A stretch of 60,645 nucleotides of DNA from an uncultured Thiodictyon sp. (GTDB lineage: Bacteria > Pseudomonadota > Gammaproteobacteria > Chromatiales > Chromatiaceae). The stretch spans positions 1-60,645 of the forward strand of contig NZ_CAJAXH010000026.1 of NCBI RefSeq assembly GCF_903946935.1. Reading direction: 5' to 3'. Shown here one piece after another: positions 27,210 through 35,393 of this stretch (position 1 is the first letter of the stretch; each line of letters begins with the position of its first letter). The position numbers were made by a program, and so were the translations under genes. The notes under the pieces were generated by a model. That model saw only the letters and a list, made by a program, of their open reading frames with translations, had not been told where the DNA came from and ran no database searches.

Positions 27210-28313
27210 TCAGTTAGCGTCATCCTCGTCCGGCCGGTGAAGAACCGGGGCGCCGCCCGGATCGGTCCGCCGCCGTAGCAACCCGGACGTGAGTCTGAAA
27301 TAGACTAGGAACAGACCGGCGAAGGCGTAGAACGACAGATATTGAGGGACCGCCAGGCGGTCGGCCAGCACGCCCAAGGCGCCGGTAATGAGGGTGAGTG
27401 CCAGCAGCACGGCGGTGGCCCGGCCATCCGGCAGGCCGCGGCCAAGCAGCAGATGGTGCAGGTGCCGGCGGTCGGCGGCAAAGGGGCTGTGCCCGGCGCG
27501 CAGACGCCGCACCATCACCGTCAAGGTGTCCAGTAGCGGCAGGGCCAGAATCCATACCGCGGTGATCGGTGCCATGACGGCGCGATCCCCTTGTGAGAGA
27601 TGGATCAGAAACCAACTCAGAACGAAACCGAGCATCGTGCTGCCGGCATCGCCCATGAACACGCTGGCGTGGGCCCGCCATGGGTGGCGCAGGTTGTAGG
27701 CCAAAAAGCCGGAGATAGCCATCGCCAGCACCAGCAGGGCGCCGATATCGCCCGGGTGAGTCCCGGGAGCGGTCAGGCACAGCACGAGCAGCCAGCCGGT
27801 GACGACCAGGCCAGTACCGCCCGCCAAGCCATCGAGCCCGTCAATCATGTTGAAGGCGTTGATGACGCCGATGACGCCGAACAGCGTGAACAGCACGGCC
27901 CCCGCGCCGAGCGTGACCGCCCCCAGCCCGAACAGATCGCCCAGACTGCCCAGTACCACATGGCTCCCCAAGGCCATGAGCAGGACAGCGACGGCTTGGA
28001 ACAGGAAGCGCGTCGCCGGCCGGCTGGAGTGGATATCGTCATAGAGCCCGACCAGGGTCAGCAACGTCATGCTAATCAAGAGGATCGGCCAGTCCTCCGG
28101 TTTGGCCGGGAGCAGCAGGACGCTCAGGCAGAAGGCGCTACACATCACCACCCCACCGACCAGCGGCACCGGGTAGCGGTGGTGTTTGCGGTTGCAGGGG
28201 CGATCGACCCAGCCCAGCGTCTGGGCCGGCCCGGCCAACAGCGAAATCAAGCCGACACTGAACAAGAACGTGCCCGGCAAGACCCAGTATTGCAGTAGGC
28301 TAAATACCGTCAT
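27210..28313 (-). CDS. WecA/MraY-type undecaprenyl-phosphate sugar-1-phosphate transferase
   Basis: This enzyme class loads the first sugar-1-phosphate on undecaprenyl phosphate at the inner membrane, starting O-antigen or exopolysaccharide synthesis. The 367-residue product has about eleven hydrophobic helices. Family motifs are visible: RKHHRYPVPLVGGV, LVGLYDDIHSS (the DD motif), NAFNMIDGLDGLAGG, VFMGDAGSTMLGF and ADRRHLHHLLLGRG (the HxHH-type loop). The start at 28313 gives MTVFSLLQYW. Sugar specificity (GlcNAc or another) cannot be read. A ~125-bp repeat copy lies just upstream. Confidence 0.9.
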   Translation of the reverse strand: MTVFSLLQYWVLPGTFLFSVGLISLLAGPAQTLGWVDRPCNRKHHRYPVPLVGGVVMCSAFCLSVLLLPAKPEDWPILLISMTLLTLVGLYDDIHSSRPATRFLFQAVAVLLMALGSHVVLGSLGDLFGLGAVTLGAGAVLFTLFGVIGVINAFNMIDGLDGLAGGTGLVVTGWLLVLCLTAPGTHPGDIGALLVLAMAISGFLAYNLRHPWRAHASVFMGDAGSTMLGFVLSWFLIHLSQGDRAVMAPITAVWILALPLLDTLTVMVRRLRAGHSPFAADRRHLHHLLLGRGLPDGRATAVLLALTLITGALGVLADRLAVPQYLSFYAFAGLFLVYFRLTSGLLRRRTDPGGAPVLHRPDEDDAN

Positions 28314-28386
28314 GTCATCGTTGAACCTTTTTGGTGCCCGCCGGTTGGAAACACCGCATACGCAGTGGGCCAGGACAGCCTCCGGC

Positions 28387-28514
28387 AACGGCCATGGCGC
28401 CCACACCACCCCGCAAGATGAAAGTGGCGGGCGCCTTGGCCGTTTCCCCACCCCGCCCTCCCCCAATAGGGGAGGGAGAACTGGAGCGCGCTCCCGACGC
28501 GACTTTCACGGTAA
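28387..28514 (+). repeat. ~125-bp dispersed repeat, copy 2
   Basis: The full-length copy begins AACGGCCATGGCGCCC and ends CACGGTAAGC. The segment between GGCCGT and AATAGGGG is 21 bases. A central hairpin forms from CCCTCCCC and GGGGAGGG. It lies between the ligase stop (28517) and the WecA-like start (28313) on the opposite sense of those genes, and it is open in the MAPTPPRKMKVAG frame. Confidence 0.9.
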
Positions 28515-28516
28515 GC

Positions 28517-30058
28517 TCATACGCCGAACGGATTGCGCAGGTTCTCGGGTGCAATCGTAAAGGTCGACGGGGCGCGAGGCGCCTCCTCGCCGGACGCTCC
28601 CGGACGCCGGGCGCGCGACCCTTCGTGGTGTAGCGACCGGTGAAAAAACACCCCGGCCAGGAAGGCCGTAAACACGGCGTTAGCAGGCGTCCGCAGGTTA
28701 AATTCGACCAATGTGTGCAACATCATCAGCAGCAACGCGATTCCCGCTCCGGCCTGGGCAAAGCGGAACGTCGCCCAGTCCCCGCGAGTCCACACCCTTC
28801 CCCACTGGCGAAGGTAGAGCAGCAGCCAGACCGCGATCAGCACACCGGCGACCAGGCCGAATTCCAGCAACCATTCCAAATAGTCATTGTGCGCACGGTT
28901 AATGACCACTCCAGGAAACATGGCAGGATGGAACCGCTGCATGACATCGAGGAAGGTGCCGGCACCGCTACCCAGGGGGAAGAATTCGCCGATGACCTGC
29001 ACCGTAGCGTTGAATATACCCCAACGCGCATCCTCAAACGGGTCAGTGGAGGCGAATCGGCTCCAGACCGGCATCAGGCCGATCAGGCTGGCCAGCCCGA
29101 CCCCGCTGGCGGTGATGGTGCCGATCACCCCGTAGGCGTTACGCCCCCCCAATCGGTAAGCGAACAGCAGGACGCAGAGGACGATCCCGAGCATCGCCAG
29201 GCCGACGCCGGTGCGCGAGCGGGTAAAAATCAATCCGAGCAGAATGGCCAGCGACAGCGCGCCCAAGGCCGCAGCCTGGTTGATCCGCGTGACCGTCAAA
29301 CGCGCCAGCCAGCGACGCAAGGTCGGCTTACGCCGGCCATGGCGTCCCGCGCTGTGTGCCGGCCGCCCGTGGCCGGCCACGGCGGCCAATAGGGCCAAGC
29401 CGACCGGCAACGCCATTTCCAGCAGACCGGCCAAGTGGCTGCGGTTGGTGTAGGTGCCCAAGGCGTTACCGGCGCCCATGCCGGTTCGCCCGAACTGAAT
29501 CAGTCCCAGCAGCGCCTCACCGGCGGCGATACTCAAGAACACCATCACCAACACCAGCAGCCGCTCACGATCCAGCCGCAGCGCGACCAGAAACACCGCC
29601 AGTGGCGGTAGTAGCGTCAGCCAGGCGGCCTCGGTAGTACTCGGAATCAGTGACATCGCCCGCCAGCCGAAACCCTCGCCGACGTCACCGGCCAGTCGCA
29701 TCGCCCCGGCATAGAAGGCCCGCCCCGGCAACTCCGCCCACAGCGTGGTCGGCAGCGGCAGCAATTGGGCGAGGGGCAGCAGAAACAGCAGCAGCAGAAA
29801 AATCCGCACCGGTTGAGACACCGGCCGGCCGCGCTCGGCGCGACTGGCTTCGCCAGGCCCCGGGGCGCCCGCCATCAGCCGCCCGGGTAGCCATAGGAGC
29901 CCCAACAGTCCCAGCGCGGCCAATTCCAACGCCATCAGGGGCAGCGGGCGCCAAGTCCCCAAAAACAGCGGTGCGAACACCAGTGTCGCGGCCATGCCGA
30001 AAAACAACGCCGCCCCGTCGGGGGGGGCGTTAAAACTCAGCGGGCGATGATCCGTCAT
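28517..30058 (-). CDS. O-antigen ligase/polymerase family protein
   Basis: The 513-residue membrane protein has about ten to twelve hydrophobic helices. The periplasmic-loop motif RAHNDYLEWLLEFGLVAG is the Wzy_C/O-antigen-ligase signature, and GTYTNRSHLAGLLEMALPV is a second family motif. Proteins of this type join or polymerise undecaprenyl-linked glycans. It follows the FecR-like gene by one base and precedes the WecA-like gene on the same strand. The C-terminal tail (SRARRPGASGEE...) is hydrophilic. It could be a ligase for lipid A or a polymerase for the exopolysaccharide; these are not separable by sequence. Confidence 0.87.
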   Translation of the reverse strand: MTDHRPLSFNAPPDGAALFFGMAATLVFAPLFLGTWRPLPLMALELAALGLLGLLWLPGRLMAGAPGPGEASRAERGRPVSQPVRIFLLLLFLLPLAQLLPLPTTLWAELPGRAFYAGAMRLAGDVGEGFGWRAMSLIPSTTEAAWLTLLPPLAVFLVALRLDRERLLVLVMVFLSIAAGEALLGLIQFGRTGMGAGNALGTYTNRSHLAGLLEMALPVGLALLAAVAGHGRPAHSAGRHGRRKPTLRRWLARLTVTRINQAAALGALSLAILLGLIFTRSRTGVGLAMLGIVLCVLLFAYRLGGRNAYGVIGTITASGVGLASLIGLMPVWSRFASTDPFEDARWGIFNATVQVIGEFFPLGSGAGTFLDVMQRFHPAMFPGVVINRAHNDYLEWLLEFGLVAGVLIAVWLLLYLRQWGRVWTRGDWATFRFAQAGAGIALLLMMLHTLVEFNLRTPANAVFTAFLAGVFFHRSLHHEGSRARRPGASGEEAPRAPSTFTIAPENLRNPFGV

Positions 30059-30841
30059 CTAAGGTGCAGTGATCGGTACCGGCGGCGTCGGCGGCGTCGG
30101 CCCCGGCACTGGGTTAACGGTTCCTGACGACGTACCCGCGGCGCCCCCGGTCAGCGCCGCGCCCGCTACCCCGATCGCCGCGGCCGTTGCCAAACCCAAA
30201 CCAAGCGGAGGAATCACAACGGCCGCGACCGCGGACCCGGCCCCGGCAGCGGCTCCCGCCAAGGCTTCCACCGACCCCTGTAGCTCGGCTGGGAGGGTGG
30301 CCAGAAAGGCGTCCGCCGCCACCTGCCCCGACGTCACCTGAATCGCCACGTACAAGTCGGACAATTGCTCTTGGCTCAACGCCGCGACCAGTTCCGCCCG
30401 CTCCGCGGCGTTGAGATTGTTGTAGGCAGCGGCCAGTTGTTGGGAGTTATAGGACGCGAAATTATTCAAGATGACCGCCACCTTGGCGGCATGTACGCTT
30501 TGCCCGATGGCCTTATCTTGAAAGCCCGCCGTGGTGCGCACCACCGCCTGCGCGGTGCGACACTGATCCGCCCCGCCGATCGTCAGCAGGCTGTTTTCCG
30601 GCAGGGCCACCGCACAGCCGTCGGGATACACGACCTGCGCGGTCCCACCCGCGACGGACATCACCCGATTGCCGGCATACAGGGGCATCGCGTCCCGCGC
30701 CGGGCCCGTCGTCGTGGACTGGCCGACGAACACCCGCCCATTTAACTGCTTCAGGGTGGCCGAGGGCTCGACCGCGCTGGCAGCGACGGCGTAGCCCGCC
30801 AGCATCAGCGTCAACCCAGCACTCTTATAGCGTATTTTCAT
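30059..30841 (-). CDS. secreted FecR-like domain protein
   Basis: The 260-residue product begins with a signal peptide (MKIRYKSAGLTLMLAGYAVAASA). Residues of about 28-95 look like a FecR-type domain: LKQLNGRVFVG, MPLYAGNRVMSVAGGTAQVVYPDG and VALPENSLLTI. After this comes a helical stretch (NNLNAAERAELVAALSQEQL), then a hydrophobic Ala/Gly segment (about 195-235) and a Pro-rich tail ending PPTPPVPITAP. FecR-like proteins are frequent in exopolysaccharide loci, but their role there is undefined. Its stop is immediately before the ligase ATG, so the two are probably coupled. Its promoter is likely in the divergent region upstream. Confidence 0.7.
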   Translation of the reverse strand: MKIRYKSAGLTLMLAGYAVAASAVEPSATLKQLNGRVFVGQSTTTGPARDAMPLYAGNRVMSVAGGTAQVVYPDGCAVALPENSLLTIGGADQCRTAQAVVRTTAGFQDKAIGQSVHAAKVAVILNNFASYNSQQLAAAYNNLNAAERAELVAALSQEQLSDLYVAIQVTSGQVAADAFLATLPAELQGSVEALAGAAAGAGSAVAAVVIPPLGLGLATAAAIGVAGAALTGGAAGTSSGTVNPVPGPTPPTPPVPITAP

Positions 30842-31260
30842 GTCTGTAAAACCCCCGAGATTGTTGACCTGTCATTCAGCAGTGCGCCCGTCGCTGGCGG
30901 CAAACAGCTCGCGGCGCCGGTCTACGTCAGGCACTTGGGGCGATCCGGCCAGCTACCCCGGGCCCGTTGCGACCCTCAGACCTCGCGCGGACGGATCGGC
31001 GCGGTCTTTACTCCCACGCGATTATAATCGCATTGAGTGGGAGAGTTGGCAAAAATGACGTGCGCGGCACCGCCGTGGGGTCCGCGGGTCGGCCCGGCAA
31101 GTTAAGTTGGGACAGCGCCATGTCGCATGCTAGACTCGCCCTGATTTCGGGGTGCCTGCCGAGCGTCCGGGTCCTTAGGGTTTCCGGTATAGCGGCTTCA
31201 TCAGTGCAGCGGACAGCACCCCCGCCCCATCGCCTGGTTCGAGTTTTTCGACGCCGCATC
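30842..31260. promoter_or_regulatory. divergent regulatory region with palindromic -10
   Basis: This 419-base gap separates the minus-strand FecR-like operon from the plus-strand export operon. At 31011-31043, seven-base arms CTCCCAC and GTGGGAG flank a perfect inner palindrome GCGATTATAATCGC (31018-31031). The inner part holds TATAAT at 31023-31028 and, because it is self-complementary, also on the other strand. It could be a two-way core promoter, an operator, or both. No clear -35 element is visible. I found no gene in the rest of the gap. Confidence 0.5.
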
Positions 31261-32067
31261 ATGATCGATCTGCATTCCCATCTGTTGCCCGGAGTTGATG
31301 ACGGAGCCCCTGACCTGGCGACGTCGCTGGCGATGGCGCGGGTGGCGGTGAGCGATGGCATTGAGGTGATGGCCTGTACGCCGCATATCTATCCAGGATT
31401 GTACGAGAATGAAGGATCGGCCATCCGGGCGGCGGTGGCGCAACTGCAAATGCGCTTGGACGAGGCCGGCATTGCCCTGCGTTTGAGCCACGGGGCCGAT
31501 ACCCATGTCGCGCCCGACTTGGTTGCCGGGCTGCGCTCCGGCCGGGTGCCAACCCTGAACGATAGCCGCTATTTCCTGCTGGAGCCGCCCCATCATGTCG
31601 CCCCGCCCCGGTTGGAAGAAACGGTATTCAACCTCCTGACCGCAGGCTATGTGCCAGTGATCACCCATCCGGAACGCCTGAGTTGGATCGAGGGGCACTA
31701 CGAGGTCTTTGTGGAGTTGGCGCGCAAAGGCGCCTGGCTACAGATCACCGCGGGCAGCCTGACCGGCCGCTTTGGTGCAGGTGCCCGGTATTGGGCCGAA
31801 CGCCTGCTGGATGAGGGCTGGGTTCACATTCTGGCGACCGATGCGCATGGGGTTGAACGCCGCCCACCACTGCTGGCCGAGGGCCAACGCGCGGCGGAAC
31901 CCTGGGTGGGCGCGGAGGAGGCTTGGCGTCTGGTCAGTACGCGCCCACGTGGTATATTGGAAAACGCGGGGCCGGACAGCCTGACCGCCGCTTTAGGCTT
32001 GGTGAGCCCGGTAGCCGACGAGTCGGCGGGCTGGTGGCGGGCAAGGAAATGGTTCGGTCGTCGCTGA
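31261..32067 (+). CDS. PHP-type tyrosine-protein phosphatase (CpsB/CapC family)
   Basis: The 268-residue protein is the metal-dependent phosphatase that removes phosphate from Wzc-type tyrosine kinases and so sets polysaccharide chain length. It begins MIDLHSHLLPGVDDGAPD with the HxH metal motif, then ACTPHIYPG, GADTHVAPDL, the VITHPERLSW His and the ATDAHG motif near the end. It is the first gene of the plus-strand export operon, followed by wza and the kinase. The ATG at 31261 is used; longer upstream sequence is non-coding. Confidence 0.9.
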   Translation: MIDLHSHLLPGVDDGAPDLATSLAMARVAVSDGIEVMACTPHIYPGLYENEGSAIRAAVAQLQMRLDEAGIALRLSHGADTHVAPDLVAGLRSGRVPTLNDSRYFLLEPPHHVAPPRLEETVFNLLTAGYVPVITHPERLSWIEGHYEVFVELARKGAWLQITAGSLTGRFGAGARYWAERLLDEGWVHILATDAHGVERRPPLLAEGQRAAEPWVGAEEAWRLVSTRPRGILENAGPDSLTAALGLVSPVADESAGWWRARKWFGRR

Positions 32068-32180
32068 GTGTCCCGCTGGGTGGTCGGGAACCTGCGAGGC
32101 GTGACCGCCCTAGGTCTATGTGATTGCCATGACGTGCTAAATTCGAGAGGGTCGCGGTTTTGTCTAGTAAGGCCGTAGTC

Positions 32181-32915
32181 ATGCCATCGTGGATATTGTG
32201 GCTGGGCGTCCGCATGGCGCTGTGCATGTTCGCGCTTGGTATCGCGGCTTGCGCCAGCACTGGCCAGCACCCGGGCGATGCAGAAAGCGCGTCCGCCTCA
32301 ACGAACACCGCTACCATCAACCCGAATCTCACCACCAACGGTAATGCCTCGAGCGACAACGATTACGTCATTGGCCCGGAGGACTTGATCAAGATTGAGG
32401 TTTATGGGGCCGAGACCATGAACCGCTCGGTGCGTGTCAATGCCAGGGGGCAGGTCGTTATGCCGCTGATCGGTTTGGTTCAGGCCGGCGGCCTCACCAG
32501 CGATCAATTGGCGGCCGAGATCGCCGCGCGGCTTGGCAAAGACTATATGCAAAACCCCCAGGTCCTTATTTTTATTCAAGAGTATACCAGCCAGCGGGTC
32601 ACTGTCGTCGGTGCGGTTAATAAGCCGGGGGTTTATCCGCTGAAGGGTCGGGCAACCCTCGTGCAGGCGGTTGCCAGCGCCGGCGGCCCCAGCAAGGTGG
32701 CAAACATTAGGTTAGTGAAGATCATGCGTCTCAAACCCGACGGCGAGCGCAATGTAATGGAATATAATATGCGCGACATCCAGGACGGGCGGGTCCGCGA
32801 CCCAGAAATTCATGGTGAGGACCTGGTACTGGTCGATACCTCGCTGTACAAGGATACCTTCACCGATATGTTCCAATGGGTGTTACCGTTAGCGGTGTTC
32901 GGTACCTTCCTCTGA
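32181..32915 (+). CDS. Wza-type polysaccharide export lipoprotein
   Basis: Wza-type proteins form the outer-membrane channel for capsule or exopolysaccharide. The 244-residue product has a signal peptide with lipobox LGIAAC, then a Ser/Thr/Asn linker, the export domain (DYVIGPEDLIKIEVYGAE, VNARGQVVMPLIGLV, LAAEIAARLGKDYMQNPQV) and one SLBB domain (VTVVGAVNKPGVYPLKG and LVQAVASAGGPSK). It is shorter than E. coli Wza (about 380), like other EPS-locus members, and ends in a hydrophobic helix (FQWVLPLAVFGTFL). A TTG at 32160 is an alternative start. Confidence 0.9.
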   Translation: MPSWILWLGVRMALCMFALGIAACASTGQHPGDAESASASTNTATINPNLTTNGNASSDNDYVIGPEDLIKIEVYGAETMNRSVRVNARGQVVMPLIGLVQAGGLTSDQLAAEIAARLGKDYMQNPQVLIFIQEYTSQRVTVVGAVNKPGVYPLKGRATLVQAVASAGGPSKVANIRLVKIMRLKPDGERNVMEYNMRDIQDGRVRDPEIHGEDLVLVDTSLYKDTFTDMFQWVLPLAVFGTFL

Positions 32916-32952
32916 GCCAATCTCGCTGCCCTCAACTGAACCCAAAGCACGT

Positions 32953-35304
32953 ATGAACCCGCCCGATTTCCAGCTCTCGGCCGATTCCAGTCCACCCCCT
33001 CCTGGCCGCGCCTTGGTGGAGCGCCGGAGCAGCGCTCCCCTGACGGCGGCGCCGCCGGCCTTCACGGGCTTCGAGGACGAGCCGGAAGGCCAGGGTGTCG
33101 ATCTGCGCGAGCTGTTGCAGGTTGTCATAAAGCGCCGCTGGACGATCATCATCTTCACCGTCATTGTGGTCGCGGCGGTGGTCACGGCGACCAACCAGGA
33201 GACCCCGATCTACCGTGCCAACCTGACCCTGCAGATCGACCGGGACGATATCAAGGTCCTTGCGATGGAGTCGCCGGGCGAGCGATTTTTCAACGGCAAG
33301 GAGTACCTGGAAACTCAGTACCAGCTACTCCAAAGCCGCAACCTGGCCAAGCGTGTGGTCGACCAGATGGGTCTGGCCGACCGGACGGCGGCCAAACCAG
33401 CAGCCCCCTCGCTGGTCAGTGAGGCCAAGGGCTGGCTGGTCGGCTTGCTGCCGGGTGGCGGGGGCGCCGCGCCCAAGCAGCCGAACAACCAGGGCCAGGC
33501 AACCGATCCGGCGGCGGACAGCGCCCGCATGGAGGGCGCCATCGGCCTCGTGCTCGGTGGCCTGAGCGTGGCGCCGATCGAGAAATCCCGGCTGGTGCGA
33601 CTGTCTTACGATGGCCCCAACCCGCAGCTCGCGGCCGACATCCTGAACAACATGGCCAAGATTTTCATTAACCTGAATCTCGAGCGACGTTTCGAATCGA
33701 CTACTTACGCGCGCAACTTCCTGCAAGAGCGGCTGCAACAGCTCAAGACCAGACTGGAGGAATCGGAGCGGGAGTTGGTCGATTTCTCCCGCCGGGAACA
33801 GATCATCTCAGTCGATCAGAAGGAGAGCATTATCACCGGTAACCTGGCCGCCGCCAGTGCGGCCTTGACCGATGCGAGAAGAAAGCGGATGACGGCGGAG
33901 TCGATCTACCGACAGATGGAGGACGGCGCCCGCGGCCAGGGGCTCACTCAGGTCCTGGACAGTAAGGTCATCCAGGATCTCAAGCAGAGCAAGTCGAAAC
34001 TCGAGGCACAATACCAGGAAAATCTGGGCACCTATAAGCGGGCGTTTCCGACCATGGTGCAGTTGCGTGCCCAGATCAATCAGATCGATCTCATGATTAA
34101 TCGGGAGATCGACAACATTCGGGCCGCGACGACGAGTGAGATCACCTCCAACTACCAGGCCGCCCGTGCCGAGGAGGCGATGCTCCAGACCTATCTCGAC
34201 CGGATGACCCAGGAAGTGCTGTCGCTGCAAACCCGCAGTATCCCTTACAATATCCTGCGCCGCGAGGCTGACACCAACCGTCAGCTCTACGACGGCCTGT
34301 TGCAGCGTTACAAGGAGGTCGGGGTGACGGCGGGGATCGGGACGAACAACATCTCAGTGGTGGATGAGGCCAAGGTGCCGCGCGCACCTTACAAGCCGAA
34401 CCTGCGCAAGAGCGCCATGACTGCGCTGCTCTTGGGCCTGCTGGGCGGGATCGGCTTGGCCTTCCTGTTTGAGCATCTCGACGACAGCTTCCGCCGACCC
34501 GAGGAGCTGGAGAAACTGCTGGATATCCCGATGCTGGGCGTCATCCCGAAGACCCCGCCAACCTTCGGGGACGACCGGGCCATGGCGCTGATCGGCCACG
34601 ACGACCAGCGCTCAATCTTCGCCGAGGCCTACCGTTCGGTACGTACCGCACTTCAGTTCTCCACCGCCCGCGGCGCGCCACGACTGCTGACCGTGACCAG
34701 TGCGATGCCTGGGGAAGGGAAATCCACTACCGCACTCAGCCTGGCGATCCAGTTTGCGCAAGCGGGCAAGCGGACGCTGCTGATCGAGGCCGACCTGCGC
34801 AAACCCTCGGTCCACCGCAGCCTGAAGCTGGACAATCAGACGGGGCTCAGCAATTATCTCACCGGCGGGGAGGCGCGACCGCTGGATATCACCCGACCCA
34901 CCCATATTCCGAACCTGTTCGCCATCACGTCAGGGCACCTGCCGCCCAACCCGGCTGAACTCCTGTCCTCGGCCCGGATGCTTGATCTGCTCTCCCTGGC
35001 GGCGGAAAAATTCGACCAGGTGATCCTGGACAGCCCGCCGCTGCTCGGCCTGGCCGACGCACTGATCATCGGCAATCTGTGCGAGGGCACCCTGCTCACC
35101 GTCGAAATGGGCAGTACCCCGCGCAGTTATGTGCAGGGCACGGTCAAGCGGTTGCGTTCGGCCCGCGTACCCCTGCTCGGGTCCATCTTGACCAAGCAGG
35201 AGGCTCAGTCTGGTGGCTACGGCTACTATCGCAGTTACTACTACTATCAGCACACCGGCTACGGCGAGCCCATCGCCGATCAGGCAAAGAAGCTAGCCGG
35301 CTAG
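32953..35304 (+). CDS. Wzc-type polysaccharide co-polymerase/tyrosine autokinase
   Basis: The 783-residue protein couples chain-length control with a BY-kinase. Residues of about 50-230 form a Wzz-like domain with a first membrane helix (WTIIIFTVIVVAAVVTA). A long helical periplasmic part follows (EERLQQLKTRLEESEREL and so on), then a second helix near residue 490 (ALLLGLLGGIGLAFLFEHLDD). The C-terminal kinase has Walker A AMPGEGKSTT near residue 586, Walker A' LIEADLRKPSVH and Walker B VILDSPPLLGLAD. The C-terminus is a Tyr cluster (GGYGYYRSYYYYQHTGYG), the autophosphorylation target. It lies 37 bases after wza. Confidence 0.94.
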   Translation: MNPPDFQLSADSSPPPPGRALVERRSSAPLTAAPPAFTGFEDEPEGQGVDLRELLQVVIKRRWTIIIFTVIVVAAVVTATNQETPIYRANLTLQIDRDDIKVLAMESPGERFFNGKEYLETQYQLLQSRNLAKRVVDQMGLADRTAAKPAAPSLVSEAKGWLVGLLPGGGGAAPKQPNNQGQATDPAADSARMEGAIGLVLGGLSVAPIEKSRLVRLSYDGPNPQLAADILNNMAKIFINLNLERRFESTTYARNFLQERLQQLKTRLEESERELVDFSRREQIISVDQKESIITGNLAAASAALTDARRKRMTAESIYRQMEDGARGQGLTQVLDSKVIQDLKQSKSKLEAQYQENLGTYKRAFPTMVQLRAQINQIDLMINREIDNIRAATTSEITSNYQAARAEEAMLQTYLDRMTQEVLSLQTRSIPYNILRREADTNRQLYDGLLQRYKEVGVTAGIGTNNISVVDEAKVPRAPYKPNLRKSAMTALLLGLLGGIGLAFLFEHLDDSFRRPEELEKLLDIPMLGVIPKTPPTFGDDRAMALIGHDDQRSIFAEAYRSVRTALQFSTARGAPRLLTVTSAMPGEGKSTTALSLAIQFAQAGKRTLLIEADLRKPSVHRSLKLDNQTGLSNYLTGGEARPLDITRPTHIPNLFAITSGHLPPNPAELLSSARMLDLLSLAAEKFDQVILDSPPLLGLADALIIGNLCEGTLLTVEMGSTPRSYVQGTVKRLRSARVPLLGSILTKQEAQSGGYGYYRSYYYYQHTGYGEPIADQAKKLAG

Positions 35305-35393
35305 GGGAATTGCCGATCGAAGATCGAGGATCAACCTTGCGCCTGTAATCCTAAATCAACCATCCTCAATCGCTTGATCATAAATTCCTCGCC

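Noticed and set aside
29600-29620. GGCGGTAGTAGCG, similar to an RfaH ops element
   Set aside because: It lies within the ligase coding region, on the strand opposite to transcription, and lacks the full ops pattern.
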